NCBI RefSeq assembly: GCF_035969385.1
Contig: NZ_JAYKKJ010000001.1
Coordinates: forward strand, 1-64,000
Source: SELP01 sp035969385
GTDB lineage: Bacteria; Pseudomonadota; Alphaproteobacteria; Rhodobacterales; Rhodobacteraceae
DNA length: 64,000 nt
Reading direction: 5' to 3'
In this document: positions 44,372-53,930 of the stretch, piece after piece
Numbering within the stretch: position 1 is the stretch's first letter
Layout of the letters: each line of letters opens with the position of its first letter
Notes under the pieces: model-generated
Databases searched by the model: none
The model's input: the letters and a program-made list of their open reading frames with translations, nothing else
What the model was told of the DNA's origin: nothing
Translations under genes and position numbers: made by a program

Positions 44372-45321
44372 GCCGGCTCCCTCAAGACGCGGGGCACTTT
44401 GAATTCCACGTTCTCTTTCGCGGTTTCCACGATTTCGACAGTTACGTCGAACCGGTCGCGGAAGGCGTCGATAACTTCGTTGATAAGAACCTCGGGGGCC
44501 GAAGCCCCGGCGGTGATGCCAACCGACCTGATACCCTCCAGCGCGCGCCAGTCGATATTGTCTGCCCGCATGACCAGTTGCGCGTATTGGCAGCCCGCCC
44601 GCGCCGCGACCTCGACCAGTCGCTTGGAGTTGGAGGAATTCGGCGCACCAACGACCAAAAGCGCGTCACACTTCGGCGCGATGGCCTTGACCGCTTCCTG
44701 CCGGTTGGTGGTGGCATAGCAGATGTCTTCCTTATGCGGCCCGACGATGGCCGGAAACCGGGCCTGAAGGGCCGCCACGATATCCGCCGTGTCATCGACC
44801 GACAGGGTTGTCTGGGTGACATAGGCCAGTTGGGCCGGATCGCGCACCTGCACCCGCGCCACATCCTCGACCGTTTCGACCAAAAGCACCTCGCCGTCCG
44901 GCAGTTGCCCCATGGTCCCGATGGTTTCGGGATGACCGGCGTGGCCGATCATGATCATCTGAAGACCGTTTTCGGCGTGGCGGGCGGCCTCGATATGCAC
45001 CTTGCTGACCAAGGGACAGGTCGCATCCACATAGATCATCTCGCGCCGCGCGGCCTCTGCCGGGATCGCCTTGGGCACGCCGTGGGCGGAGAAGATCACC
45101 GGCCGGTCGTCGGGACAGTCGTTCAATTCCTCGACAAAAACCGCGCCCTGATCCCGCAGACTGTCGACCACGAACTTGTTGTGGACAATCTCGTGACGGA
45201 CATAGACCGGTGCGCCCCATTTCTGGATCGCCATTTCAACGATCTTGATGGCGCGGTCCACGCCCGCGCAGAACCCGCGCGGCGCGGCAAGGTAGAGTGT
45301 CAGGGACGGTTTCTGTGTCAT
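44368..45321 (-). CDS. ispH: 4-hydroxy-3-methylbut-2-enyl diphosphate reductase
   Basis: A 317-residue [4Fe-4S] enzyme, the last step of the MEP isoprenoid pathway, giving IPP and DMAPP. The three cluster cysteines lie in APRGFCAGV (Cys17/18 region), DATCPLVSKVH and DICYATTNRQ; HGVPKAIP and GAPNSSNSKRL are also present. The start at 45321 (MTQKPSLTLYL) matches family starts; an ATG at 45348 would add nine residues. Confidence 0.96.
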   Translation of the reverse strand: MTQKPSLTLYLAAPRGFCAGVDRAIKIVEMAIQKWGAPVYVRHEIVHNKFVVDSLRDQGAVFVEELNDCPDDRPVIFSAHGVPKAIPAEAARREMIYVDATCPLVSKVHIEAARHAENGLQMIMIGHAGHPETIGTMGQLPDGEVLLVETVEDVARVQVRDPAQLAYVTQTTLSVDDTADIVAALQARFPAIVGPHKEDICYATTNRQEAVKAIAPKCDALLVVGAPNSSNSKRLVEVAARAGCQYAQLVMRADNIDWRALEGIRSVGITAGASAPEVLINEVIDAFRDRFDVTVEIVETAKENVEFKVPRVLREPA

Positions 45322-45363
45322 GTGCGTTAGGTAATCTGACCGGCCCATCAGGTCCAGCCCGTG

Positions 45364-45794
45364 TCAGCCCCGATCCACCGGAATCATCGTGCCTTGAAGC
45401 ATGGCGACATGCCGCCGCCCAACTTTGGGATCGTCGGCCCAGACATCGGCCGCGACCACAACCAACCGCCGCCCGGGGCGGATCACCCGCCCCTCGGCGA
45501 TCAGGCGGCCTGTGCCCGGCGCCAGAAGATTGATCTTCATTTCGACCGTCATGACCTCTGCCCCTTCAGGCATCATAGTCAAAGCGGAATACCCCGCAGC
45601 ACTATCACCGATAGAAAAAATCAAACCAGCATGTGAATAGCCCTGCTGCTGGGTCAACGTGGCAGTTACCTCTGCACTAATCGTCACCGCGCCCTGCGTC
45701 ACGGAATCGAGCCTTGCGCCAAGGGTGGTCATCATCGCCTGCGCCGCGAAACTCGCCCGGACCTTGGCGTCGATGACGGGGTCCAGCGGGGCCG

Positions 45795-45798
<4 letters not shown>
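45364..45798 (-). CDS. PaaI-family hotdog thioesterase
   Basis: A 144-residue hotdog protein with the central SHAGLIFSIGDSAAGYSA helix and VEMKINLLAP strand typical of PaaI thioesterases, which hydrolyse acyl-CoA thioesters. The start overlaps the stop of the PhyH gene by four bases, and ispH follows 42 bases later. Pairing with a phytanoyl-CoA dioxygenase-like enzyme suggests a small acyl-CoA module, but the substrate is unknown. Confidence 0.82.
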
Positions 45799-46604
<806 letters not shown>

Positions 46605-46766
46605 GGTCGGACCTTTCTGATTGCCCGGCCACTCTTGCCGAAACCAGACACGGGTTCCAGCCCCGAAGCGTTTCGATTTGACCTTGAATCGGCCGTTCGC
46701 TGCCTTTCGCCTGCGGCTCAAACGCGAACGCCGATACAGGGTGACTCACTAGAAAGTCGAAGCGCT

Positions 46767-47237
46767 TTAGACGCGGTGGTATGGCGCCCCGGCAAGAATA
46801 GAGGCCGCGCGATACAGCTGTTCGGTCAACATCACCCGAACCAGCATGTGCGGCCAGACCATCTTGCCAAAGGACAGCGCCGCATCCGCCTTGGCCCGGA
46901 AAACCGGGTCGATTCCGTCTGCCCCGCCGATGACAAAAGCCACGTCCTGCCGCCCGGTGTCCCGCCAGCCTGCGAGCATGTCGGCGAATTGCGGAGAGCT
47001 TTGAACCTTGCCACGTTCGTCCAGAATGCAGATCAACGCCCCGTTCGGAACGGCCTTTTCCAACAGCGCCGCCTCGGCCGGCATTCCGCCGCCCTTCTTG
47101 TCCTCGACCTCGATCACCTGCGCCGGGCCAAGCCCAAGCGCCCGGCCGGTCCGGTCAAATCGTGTCAGGTAATCATCGACAAGGTCGCGTTCCGGGCCCG
47201 CCCGAAGGCGGCCCACAACGACAAGATGGACCCGCAT
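46767..47237 (-). CDS. rlmH: 23S rRNA (pseudouridine(1915)-N(3))-methyltransferase
   Basis: A 156-residue SPOUT methyltransferase with the knot motifs FVIGGADGIDP and LTEQLYRAASILAGAPYHRV at the C terminus. It methylates pseudouridine 1915 in helix 69 of 23S rRNA on assembled ribosomes. It follows rsfS by three bases, a common arrangement. Confidence 0.95.
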   Translation of the reverse strand: MRVHLVVVGRLRAGPERDLVDDYLTRFDRTGRALGLGPAQVIEVEDKKGGGMPAEAALLEKAVPNGALICILDERGKVQSSPQFADMLAGWRDTGRQDVAFVIGGADGIDPVFRAKADAALSFGKMVWPHMLVRVMLTEQLYRAASILAGAPYHRV

Positions 47238-47240
47238 GGC

Positions 47241-47603
47241 CTAGCGGGCCTTGGTGGCGTCCGTTGCCGGAAGCCACATCTTCTCCAGCTGATAGAATTC
47301 GCGCACTTCGGGGCGGAAGACATGGACGATCACATCGCCCGCGTCGATCAGCACCCAGTCGCCGACGTCGCCGCCTTCGGTCTTGCACAGAATCCCAAGC
47401 GTGGATTTCAGACGTTCGGCCAGCTTGTCCGCGATGGACGACACCTGACGGCTGGACCGCCCGGATGCGATGACCATGTAGTCCGCGATCGTCGATTTCC
47501 CGCGCAGCGGAATCTCCACGATGTCTTCGGCCTTGTCGTCGTCAAGAGAGGCAAGCACGGCAGCGAGAGTCGCTTCGCTGGTGGCCTGAGGTGTGGCGGT
47601 CAT
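47241..47603 (-). CDS. rsfS: ribosome silencing factor
   Basis: A 120-residue RsfS (Iojap) protein with DIVEIPLRGKSTIADYMVIASGRSS and DWVLIDAGDVIVHVF, typical of the family. It binds ribosomal protein uL14 and blocks subunit joining in poor nutrition. ATG at 47603 (MTATPQATSE) is chosen; a TTG at 47639 would add 12 residues. Operon with rlmH. Confidence 0.93.
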   Translation of the reverse strand: MTATPQATSEATLAAVLASLDDDKAEDIVEIPLRGKSTIADYMVIASGRSSRQVSSIADKLAERLKSTLGILCKTEGGDVGDWVLIDAGDVIVHVFRPEVREFYQLEKMWLPATDATKAR

Positions 47604-47878
47604 ATCGACCCCGCCCGGCTGGACGGCATTCGCCGCCAATGGTTCAAGAGACAGAACATTGTCCTCCTGCGTGGCGCGCCGTCAGCGGGCCCCGGCGCTG
47701 GGCCTGTCAAAAAGGTAGCAACGGACAGGTGTCAAATCAATGAACAGCCCGAAGACAGGCCATTTCACGCAAAACGCGCGTGGCTGCAAGCACACAATTG
47801 CATGGGGGGATTGTCAGGCCCGGCCTGTGGAAGTAGCGTTTCGGCATCTGTCACATCAACCGCAGGAGGGTCGTGGCC

Positions 47879-47947
47879 ATGGCAAAGCGTTTTCACGATC
47901 GGACCCGCGGTCCTGTCGCTGCCCTGCAAATCCGTTTGCAGGGCTGA
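47879..47947 (+). CDS. 22-codon leader-type small ORF upstream of ABC-F gene
   Basis: ATG at 47879 is preceded by GCAGGAGGG about nine bases upstream. It encodes a basic 22-residue peptide (MAKRFHDRTRG followed by PVAALQIRLQG) and stops inside a 10-bp hairpin, 86 bases before the ABC-F gene. Short translated leaders are known ahead of antibiotic-responsive ABC-F genes in other bacteria. Whether this one is translated is unproven. Confidence 0.4.
   Translation: MAKRFHDRTRGPVAALQIRLQG
47921..47944 (+). promoter_or_regulatory. perfect hairpin at the end of the leader ORF
   Basis: GCCCTGCAAA pairs perfectly with TTTGCAGGGC around a TCCG tetraloop. It spans the last codons of the small ORF, so ribosomes on the ORF would open it. 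No T tract follows, so a role in RNA folding is more likely than intrinsic termination. Confidence 0.5.
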
Positions 47948-48033
47948 CCTTCGGGACACATCCTTCCCCCTCTGGTCGGCCTTTCGGGCCCGGTGCGACT
48001 CCGCGCCCAACCCCATGATATGACAGGACCGAT

Positions 48034-49554
48034 ATGACTTTGCTGAACACCCGCGCCCTTTCGCTGACCCTTGGGCAATCTCTATTCACCGGACTGGACC
48101 TGACCATCGCCAAGGGCGATCGGATCGGGCTGGTTGCTGCCAATGGCCGGGGTAAGACGACCCTTTTGCGCTGCCTTGCCGGGCTGGTCGACCCGACCGA
48201 AGGCGATATCACCCGCGCGCGCGGGCTTCGGGTCGGGCTGGTGGATCAGAACCCGCCCGCAGACCTGCTGGCCCACACATTCTACGATGCCGTGCTGAAC
48301 GCCCTTCCCGAAGATCAGGCCGACTATGAAAGCTGGCGGGTCGATATCGTCCTTGATGACCTTGCCGTTCCCGCAGACTTGCGCGACCGCCCGCTGTCGG
48401 GGCTTTCGGGCGGTTGGCAGCGCGTCGCCCTTCTGGCGAGAGTCTGGGTGACGGAACCGGATCTGCTGTTGATGGACGAACCGACCAACCACCTTGACCT
48501 TGGCCGGGTCGGGTTCCTGCAACGCTGGCTGACGACCGTTGCCCGCGACACGCCCTGCCTGATCGCCAGCCACGACCGCGCCTTTCTGGACGAGGTGACA
48601 AACCGCACTCTGTTTTTGCGCGCCGAAGGGTCGCGCCAGTTCGCCCTGCCCTTCACGCCGGCCCGTGCCGCGCTTGATGAGGCCGACGCGGCAGACGGTC
48701 GCCGGTTTGAAAACGAAATGAAGAAGGCCGACCAGTTGCGGCGGCAGGCGGCCAAGCTGAAGAACATCGGGATCAACTCCGGCTCGGACCTGCTGGTGAA
48801 CAAGACCAAGCAGTTGAAAGACCGCGCCGAAAAGATCGAGGCCGCTGCCCGCCCCGCGTATCAGGACCGATCCGCCGGGGCGATCCGCCTGACGAACTCC
48901 GACACGCACGCCAAGGCCCTGCTGGCGTTCGAGGAAACAGTGATCACGGCGCCTGACGGCACGGTCCTGTTCCAGACGCCGAAGATCTGGATCAACAAGG
49001 GCGACCGGGTGGTTCTTCTGGGCCGGAACGGGGCCGGGAAGACCCAGCTGGTGCGCCGGGTCCATGCCGCATTTGCGTCAGAGGACCCGGATATCCGGGC
49101 CGCCGCGACAGCGATCCTTGGCTATTCCGACCAGTCCGTCAGCCAGCTGGACGGCTATACCACCCCGATGGAGGCCGTGACCCATGCCTTCGACGTGGGC
49201 GACCAGCGGGCGCGGGCCCTTCTGGCGGGGGCCGGGATGAACGTGGACTTGCAGAATGCGAAACTATCGGCCCTGTCAGGCGGTCAGAAGTCCCGGCTGG
49301 CCATGCTGATCCTGCGTCTGACCAACCCAAACTTCTACCTGTTGGACGAACCGACAAACCACCTTGATATCGAAGGGCAAGAGGCGCTTGAGGACGAGTT
49401 GCAGGCTCATGAGGCAAGCTGCCTTCTGGTCAGCCACGACCGGACCTTCGTGCGCAATGTCGGCACAAGGTTCTGGGAAATTCAGCGCAAGCGGCTGGTC
49501 GAGGTCGACAGCCCCGAAGCCTTTCTTACCGAACAATTGGCCGATAGCGCCTAA
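48034..49554 (+). CDS. ABC-F family ATPase
   Basis: A 506-residue soluble protein with two ABC cassettes. First: Walker A AANGRGKTT (35-43), LSGGWQR, LLLMDEPTNHLDL. Second: LLGRNGAGKTQ, LSGGQKSR, LLDEPTNHLDIEG. A charged helical linker (about 228-285, rich in Lys/Gln/Ala) separates them, as in ABC-F proteins, which bind the ribosomal E site and rescue or protect stalled ribosomes. The first Walker A has NGRGKT in place of NGxGKS/T, still compatible with ATP binding. Subfamily (EttA, Uup or resistance type) cannot be set by eye. Convergent with xthA. Confidence 0.92.
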   Translation: MTLLNTRALSLTLGQSLFTGLDLTIAKGDRIGLVAANGRGKTTLLRCLAGLVDPTEGDITRARGLRVGLVDQNPPADLLAHTFYDAVLNALPEDQADYESWRVDIVLDDLAVPADLRDRPLSGLSGGWQRVALLARVWVTEPDLLLMDEPTNHLDLGRVGFLQRWLTTVARDTPCLIASHDRAFLDEVTNRTLFLRAEGSRQFALPFTPARAALDEADAADGRRFENEMKKADQLRRQAAKLKNIGINSGSDLLVNKTKQLKDRAEKIEAAARPAYQDRSAGAIRLTNSDTHAKALLAFEETVITAPDGTVLFQTPKIWINKGDRVVLLGRNGAGKTQLVRRVHAAFASEDPDIRAAATAILGYSDQSVSQLDGYTTPMEAVTHAFDVGDQRARALLAGAGMNVDLQNAKLSALSGGQKSRLAMLILRLTNPNFYLLDEPTNHLDIEGQEALEDELQAHEASCLLVSHDRTFVRNVGTRFWEIQRKRLVEVDSPEAFLTEQLADSA

Positions 49555-50339
49555 AGGTCGAAGGTCGCGAAAACCGGGGCGTGGTCGCTGGGCTGCTCCC
49601 ACCCCCGGGCATCGCGCAGGACGCGGCTGGAATGGGCCGCGTTCACGATGTCGGGCGTGGCCCAGACATGATCCAGCCGGCGGCCCTTGTCGGCGGCATC
49701 CCAATCCTTGGCCCGGTAGGACCACCAGCTATACAACAGGCCCTCGGGGATATCCTTGCGGGTCACATCGACCCAACCGCCTGCATCCTGCGTGGCGGCA
49801 AGGTGATCCACTTCGATCGGGGTATGGCTGACGATCTTCAGAAGCTTCTTGTGGTCCCAAACATCATCTTCGCGCGGGGCGATGTTCAGATCGCCGACCA
49901 GAATCGCCTTTTCCGGGCGATTGGCGTGAAAATGGTCCCGCATCTCGGTCAGGTAGTCGAGCTTTTGGCCGAATTTCTCGTTCACCTCGCGGTCGGGAAC
50001 ATCGCCCCCAGCGGGCACATAGAAATTGTGGACGGTCACCCCGTTTTCCAACCGTCCGGCGATATGGCGGGCGTGGCCAAGCGCCGCGAAATCCTCGCCC
50101 CCTGCTTCGACCATCGGGATCTTCGACAGGATCGCGACGCCGTTATATCCCTTCTGCCCGCGCGCAACCATGTGGTGGTAGCCCAGCGCCTGAAACTGAT
50201 CGAGCGGGATCTTTTCGACCGGGCTCTTGCATTCTTGCAGGCACAGGACATCCGGCCCCTCTTCCGCCATCAGCTTGGCGACCAGCCCTTCACGCAGGCG
50301 AACCGAATTGATGTTCCAGGTGGCAAGGGTGAAGGGCAT
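49551..50339 (-). CDS. xthA: exodeoxyribonuclease III
   Basis: A 262-residue AP endonuclease/3' exonuclease for base-excision repair. Catalytic segments LATWNINSVR, LCLQECKSP, NFYVPAGGDVPD, GDLNIAPREDDVWD, RRLDHVW and PSDHAPV are all present. It follows the aminotransferase gene by 30 bases and converges with the ABC-F gene (4-base overlap). Confidence 0.94.
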   Translation of the reverse strand: MPFTLATWNINSVRLREGLVAKLMAEEGPDVLCLQECKSPVEKIPLDQFQALGYHHMVARGQKGYNGVAILSKIPMVEAGGEDFAALGHARHIAGRLENGVTVHNFYVPAGGDVPDREVNEKFGQKLDYLTEMRDHFHANRPEKAILVGDLNIAPREDDVWDHKKLLKIVSHTPIEVDHLAATQDAGGWVDVTRKDIPEGLLYSWWSYRAKDWDAADKGRRLDHVWATPDIVNAAHSSRVLRDARGWEQPSDHAPVFATFDL

Positions 50340-50369
50340 TGGGGACTCCTGTTCGTGATCCGGCGCAGA

Positions 50370-51485
50370 CTAGCGGGATGCCAGCCAGTCCGCCACCCGC
50401 GGCAGCCCCGAAGTCAGGTTTTCTGTCGCATTCCCGAACCCGACCCGAACCGTGCCTTCCATCCCCATGACAGAGCCGGGCGTGAACATGACCCCGGTGT
50501 CGCGGATCAGCGCCTCGCACAGGTCATAGGACGGCATGTCCAGATCGTAGGACAGAAGGGTTGTCGTCCCCCCGGTTGGCTCAACAAAATCAACGCCCGG
50601 TGTCGCGGCCACCCAATCGGACAGGATCGACAGGTTGGTTCGTGTGATCGCCCGGCTTCGATCAAGGATCAGGTCGGCATTTTCCAGCGCCATCGTGGCG
50701 AAATAGTCGTCGATCACACCCACGCTGATCGTCGTGTAGTCGCGATGTATCTCCACCGCCTGCATCAGATCACGCGGCCCCACGATCCAGCCCAGCCGCA
50801 GCCCTGCCAACGAAAACGCCTTGGAGGTGGAGCCGGTGCTGATCCCTTTTTCGTAGAGGTCCGCGATGGAGGGTCCGGCGGTATCGCTGTGCTGCTCTGT
50901 GCCGCGATAGACTTCGTCGCATAGCACCCAAGCCCCATTGGCGCGGGCGATCTCTGCAATCCGGGTCAGCCCCTCCTGCCCGATTACGGCCCCGGTGGGG
51001 TTGTTGGGGTTAGTCAGGGAAATCAACGTCGCGCCCTGCGCCTGATCCGCCAGCCTGTCCAGATCGGGAAGGTATCCATCCTCGGCCCGAAGCAGCAGGC
51101 AGCGCACTTCTGCCCCAATGCTTTCGGGAATCGCCGTGTGCTGCTGATAGGTCGGGGTGATCGACACCACCACATCCCCTGCACTGACAAGGGTTTGATA
51201 GATCAGATGGTTCGCCCCGATTGTCCCGTGGGTGATCATCACAGTGTCGGGCGTTTGCCGCGCGTAAAGGCCGGCAACAGCCGCCCGCAGCTGGGGAGAC
51301 CCGGTAATGTCGCCATAGGTCATTTTCAGGGCCGACATCTCGGCGGGCATCACCTGACTCCGGCCCGCCATCTGCATCAATTCTTTAAGGGTCAGCGAGG
51401 CGACGCAGGTTTCCGCGAGGTTGATCTCGCACCGTGTCTCCCACTTGTTCATCCACTGTTCGACGCCGAAGGGTTCGATCTGCAT
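50370..51485 (-). CDS. PLP-dependent class I/II aminotransferase
   Basis: A 371-residue fold-type I enzyme. The Schiff-base lysine is in STSKAFSLAGLRLGW, NPNNPTG binds the cofactor/substrate, and CDEVYRG carries the ring-stacking Asp. The N terminus (IEPFGVEQWMNKWE) resembles the branch that includes capreomycidine-synthase-like enzymes, but the substrate cannot be assigned. No biosynthetic cluster surrounds it. Confidence 0.85.
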   Translation of the reverse strand: MQIEPFGVEQWMNKWETRCEINLAETCVASLTLKELMQMAGRSQVMPAEMSALKMTYGDITGSPQLRAAVAGLYARQTPDTVMITHGTIGANHLIYQTLVSAGDVVVSITPTYQQHTAIPESIGAEVRCLLLRAEDGYLPDLDRLADQAQGATLISLTNPNNPTGAVIGQEGLTRIAEIARANGAWVLCDEVYRGTEQHSDTAGPSIADLYEKGISTGSTSKAFSLAGLRLGWIVGPRDLMQAVEIHRDYTTISVGVIDDYFATMALENADLILDRSRAITRTNLSILSDWVAATPGVDFVEPTGGTTTLLSYDLDMPSYDLCEALIRDTGVMFTPGSVMGMEGTVRVGFGNATENLTSGLPRVADWLASR

Positions 51486-51594
51486 CCTGCTCTCCTGCTG
51501 TTCAAGGTCGGGCCTTTATTCCAGCACGGAGCAGCACCCTGAATACCAGGAAGTCTACTAGGGCATCTTGCGGAAAAGAAGCCCCGTCCCCCAG

Positions 51595-51622
51595 AAAAAA
51601 GCCCCGGCGGGAGAGCCGGGGC
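51595..51622 (-). terminator. terminator of the CenR-like regulator gene
   Basis: Perfect 8-bp stem GCCCCGGC / GCCGGGGC with a 6-base loop, followed on the minus strand by TTTTTT. It lies about 90 bases after the regulator stop codon. A second 7-bp inverted repeat (CCGGGGG / CCCCCGG, 51660-51687) lies between. Confidence 0.85.
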
Positions 51623-51712
51623 AAAAAGTCCAACAGGGAGGTGATGAGCGGACCCACCACCGGGGGACGGAATGGTATTACCCCCGGCGATGCGCCCTGT
51701 ATTTGACCCAGA

Positions 51713-52399
51713 TCAAGCGACCAGCCGATAGCCACCGCTTTCAGTGACCAGCAGGCGCGCATTGGAGGGATCGGGTTCGATTTTCTGCCGCAGCCGGTAG
51801 ATATGCGTCTCGAGCGTGTGGGTGGTTACCCCGGCGTTATAGCCCCAAACCTCATGCAGCAGCACATCACGGGCAACCACGCCGTCAGACGCCCGGTACA
51901 GGAACTTGAGAATGTTGGTTTCCTTCTCGGTCAGGCGCACCTTCTTGTCGTCTTCCGTCACCAGCATCTTCTGGGCGGGCTTGAAGGTGTAGGGCCCAAG
52001 CTGGAACACCGCATCCTCGGATTGTTCGTGGGTCCGTAGCTGCGCCCGGATACGGGCCAGAAGCACCGGGAACTTGAAGGGCTTGGTGATGTAGTCATTT
52101 GCGCCCGCATCAAGACCAAGGATCGTGTCGCTGTCCGTGTCGTGACCGGTCAGCATGAGGATCGGGCATTTGACCCCCTGCTTGCGCATCAGCTTGCACA
52201 GCTCCCGGCCATCGGTATCCGGCAGGCCGACATCGAGAATCACCAGATCATAGAGCGCCTCCTTGGCCTTCTTCATGGCCTCGGACCCGGACCCGGCCTC
52301 GAACACGTCGAAATCCTCGGTCATGATCAGCTGTTCGCCCAGCGCCTCGCGCAAGTCTTCATCGTCATCGACAAGAAGGATCTTCTTCAACTGTGCCAT
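51713..52399 (-). CDS. OmpR/PhoB-family response regulator, CenR-like
   Basis: A 228-residue two-domain regulator: receiver with acidic DDD pocket at 11-13, phospho-acceptor Asp56 in LVILDVGLPD, and Lys in ITKPFKF; then a winged-helix DNA-binding domain (HEVWGYNAGVTTHTLETHIYRLRQKIE). The sequence is close in style to alphaproteobacterial CenR, an essential cell-envelope regulator, but paralogues are similar, so the symbol is withheld. No histidine kinase gene is adjacent. Confidence 0.88.
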   Translation of the reverse strand: MAQLKKILLVDDDEDLREALGEQLIMTEDFDVFEAGSGSEAMKKAKEALYDLVILDVGLPDTDGRELCKLMRKQGVKCPILMLTGHDTDSDTILGLDAGANDYITKPFKFPVLLARIRAQLRTHEQSEDAVFQLGPYTFKPAQKMLVTEDDKKVRLTEKETNILKFLYRASDGVVARDVLLHEVWGYNAGVTTHTLETHIYRLRQKIEPDPSNARLLVTESGGYRLVA

Positions 52400-52562
52400 C
52401 TTGGCCTCCGTTCACGTCTGTCCTCACGGATTTGTGGCAGCTCTGCCAAGCCGGCAAGGATTATGACACCTCATTCACGCGCTCGTGTCGGATTTGCCGG
52501 GAAATGTTTCAATCCGAAACCGAAACCGCTATCTGGAAGTGGAAACGACAAGGGCCCGGACG

Positions 52563-53651
52563 ATGGGATTTACCCCGGATATCACCGAACGGCTGGCACG
52601 CGCCCGATCCGACCTGCGGATGGGGGTGCCCGTTGTGCTGGATGCCGAGGGGGCGGTGGGCGCGCTTGTTCTGTCCGCCGAAACCGTCGACGCGGTCCGC
52701 CTTGCGGACCTTCGCGCCCTGTCGGGGACGGCGACCCTTGCGATCACCAACTGGCGCGCCGAAACCCTCAAGGCGCGGGCCTATGACGGGGATATTGCCC
52801 GGCTGGTCGTTCCACACGACGCGACCCTGTCATGGGTTCGGGCCATTGCCGATCCGGCGGATGACTTGCGCGCACCGATGAAGGGACCGCTGCAGACCCA
52901 ACGTGATGGCGATGCCGACATGCACCGCGCCGCGATCGCCCTGTGCAAGGCGGCGCGCCTTCTTCCCGCCGCGCTGGTGCTTGACCTGCCGAATCCGGTG
53001 GCCTTCGCCCTTGAACATGACCTGACGCGCGTCCCCGCCAAAGCCGCCCTATACCCCGGACTTGCCGCCCATGATCCCATCATCGCAGCCCGCCTGCCGA
53101 TGGAAGCGTCCGAGGCCGGCCGCCTCCACATTTTTCGCCCGCAAGACGGGGCCGAAGAGCATTACGCGATAGAGATCGGACAGCCGGACCGCTCAAAGCC
53201 GGTTCTCGCCCGGCTTCACTCGGCCTGTTTCACCGGCGATGTGCTGGGCAGCCTCAAATGCGATTGCGGCCCGCAACTCCGCGGCGCACTGGCGCAGATG
53301 GGGGCAGAGGGTGCGGGTGTTCTTCTTTACCTCAATCAGGAGGGGCGGGGAATCGGGCTGGCCAACAAGATGCGGGCCTATTCGCTTCAGGATCAGGGGT
53401 TCGATACGGTCGAAGCCAACCACCGGCTGGGGTTCGAGGACGACGAACGCGACTTCCGGATCGGGGCAGAGATTTTGCGCCGAATGGGGTTCGGGGCGGT
53501 CCGCCTGCTCACCAACAACCCACGCAAGGTCGCCCGGATGGAAGAAAGCGGCATCACGGTCACCGAACGGGTGCCCCTGAAGGTTGGAGAGAACCGGCAC
53601 AACCATCACTACCTAGCCACAAAGGCCCGGAAATCGGGGCATCTGTTCTAG
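52563..53651 (+). CDS. ribA: GTP cyclohydrolase II
   Basis: A 362-residue protein whose C-terminal half is GTP cyclohydrolase II: zinc ligands in HSACFTGDVLGSLKCDCG, and EGRGIGLANKMRAY, which holds the catalytic region, then LLTNNPRKV. It opens GTP to start riboflavin synthesis. The first 160 residues do not show DHBP synthase catalytic motifs and form the extra N-terminal domain common in Rhodobacterales. ATG at 52563 has AAGGG eight bases upstream; a GTG 26 codons earlier is possible. Confidence 0.93.
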   Translation: MGFTPDITERLARARSDLRMGVPVVLDAEGAVGALVLSAETVDAVRLADLRALSGTATLAITNWRAETLKARAYDGDIARLVVPHDATLSWVRAIADPADDLRAPMKGPLQTQRDGDADMHRAAIALCKAARLLPAALVLDLPNPVAFALEHDLTRVPAKAALYPGLAAHDPIIAARLPMEASEAGRLHIFRPQDGAEEHYAIEIGQPDRSKPVLARLHSACFTGDVLGSLKCDCGPQLRGALAQMGAEGAGVLLYLNQEGRGIGLANKMRAYSLQDQGFDTVEANHRLGFEDDERDFRIGAEILRRMGFGAVRLLTNNPRKVARMEESGITVTERVPLKVGENRHNHHYLATKARKSGHLF

Positions 53652-53775
53652 CGAATTTCGACGTAGCGCCGACGCACCAGAACCAACGTTCGCGTCCGAG
53701 CCTGCCACGCCAAAGGCGGCCATGCGGGACCTAGCGGTCATTCACGGGCCCGGGCCGCATAGCACCGAAGGTGCC

Positions 53776-53814
53776 GGCCCATCGCCGGACCGCCTACGGG
53801 GCTGGCGATGGGCC
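53776..53814. repeat. 11-bp inverted repeat downstream of ribA and of the small ORF
   Basis: GGCCCATCGCC and GGCGATGGGCC, spaced by 17 bases. It lies at the 3' ends of two opposed units (ribA and the LysE/small-ORF pair) and spans the stop of the small ORF. No T tract, so it may be a protein-dependent or bidirectional termination hairpin. Confidence 0.55.
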
Positions 53815-53928
53815 GCTTGCCAAACGTCGGGCTTGGGCTCGAAGCAACCTTCTGACGGCTTCATTCAGGTCTGCCTTGTAGGTATTCGTTGCCCTGCTCT
53901 TGATGGGGAATCCGTGTTCGACGGCCAT
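53794..53928 (-). CDS. 44-residue small protein coupled to lysE-type gene
   Basis: The ATG at 53928 is two bases after the LysE stop (TGATAATG), which suggests reinitiation. The peptide is basic and helical (TYKADLNEAVRRLLRAQARR) after a short N terminus (MAVEHGFPIKSRATN), with a Pro-rich tail. Its amphipathic, Arg-rich helix and tight coupling make it more than a random ORF, but I do not recognise a family. Confidence 0.45.
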   Translation of the reverse strand: MAVEHGFPIKSRATNTYKADLNEAVRRLLRAQARRLASGPSPAP

Positions 53929-53930
53929 TA

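Larger units (their letters stand above)
47604..48033. other. 430-bp intergenic region, rsfS / ABC-F
   Basis: Divergent upstream region for rsfS (minus) and the ABC-F gene (plus). It contains a 22-codon ORF with a strong Shine-Dalgarno (47879-47947), a 10-bp hairpin at the end of that ORF, and a CAGGCC-C-GGCCTG palindrome near 47816. No other gene or RNA is recognised. Confidence 0.5.

Noticed and set aside
47740..48018. 92-residue plus-strand ORF upstream of the ABC-F gene
   Set aside because: No ribosome site, composition typical of noncoding GC-rich DNA; the 22-codon ORF in another frame is better supported.
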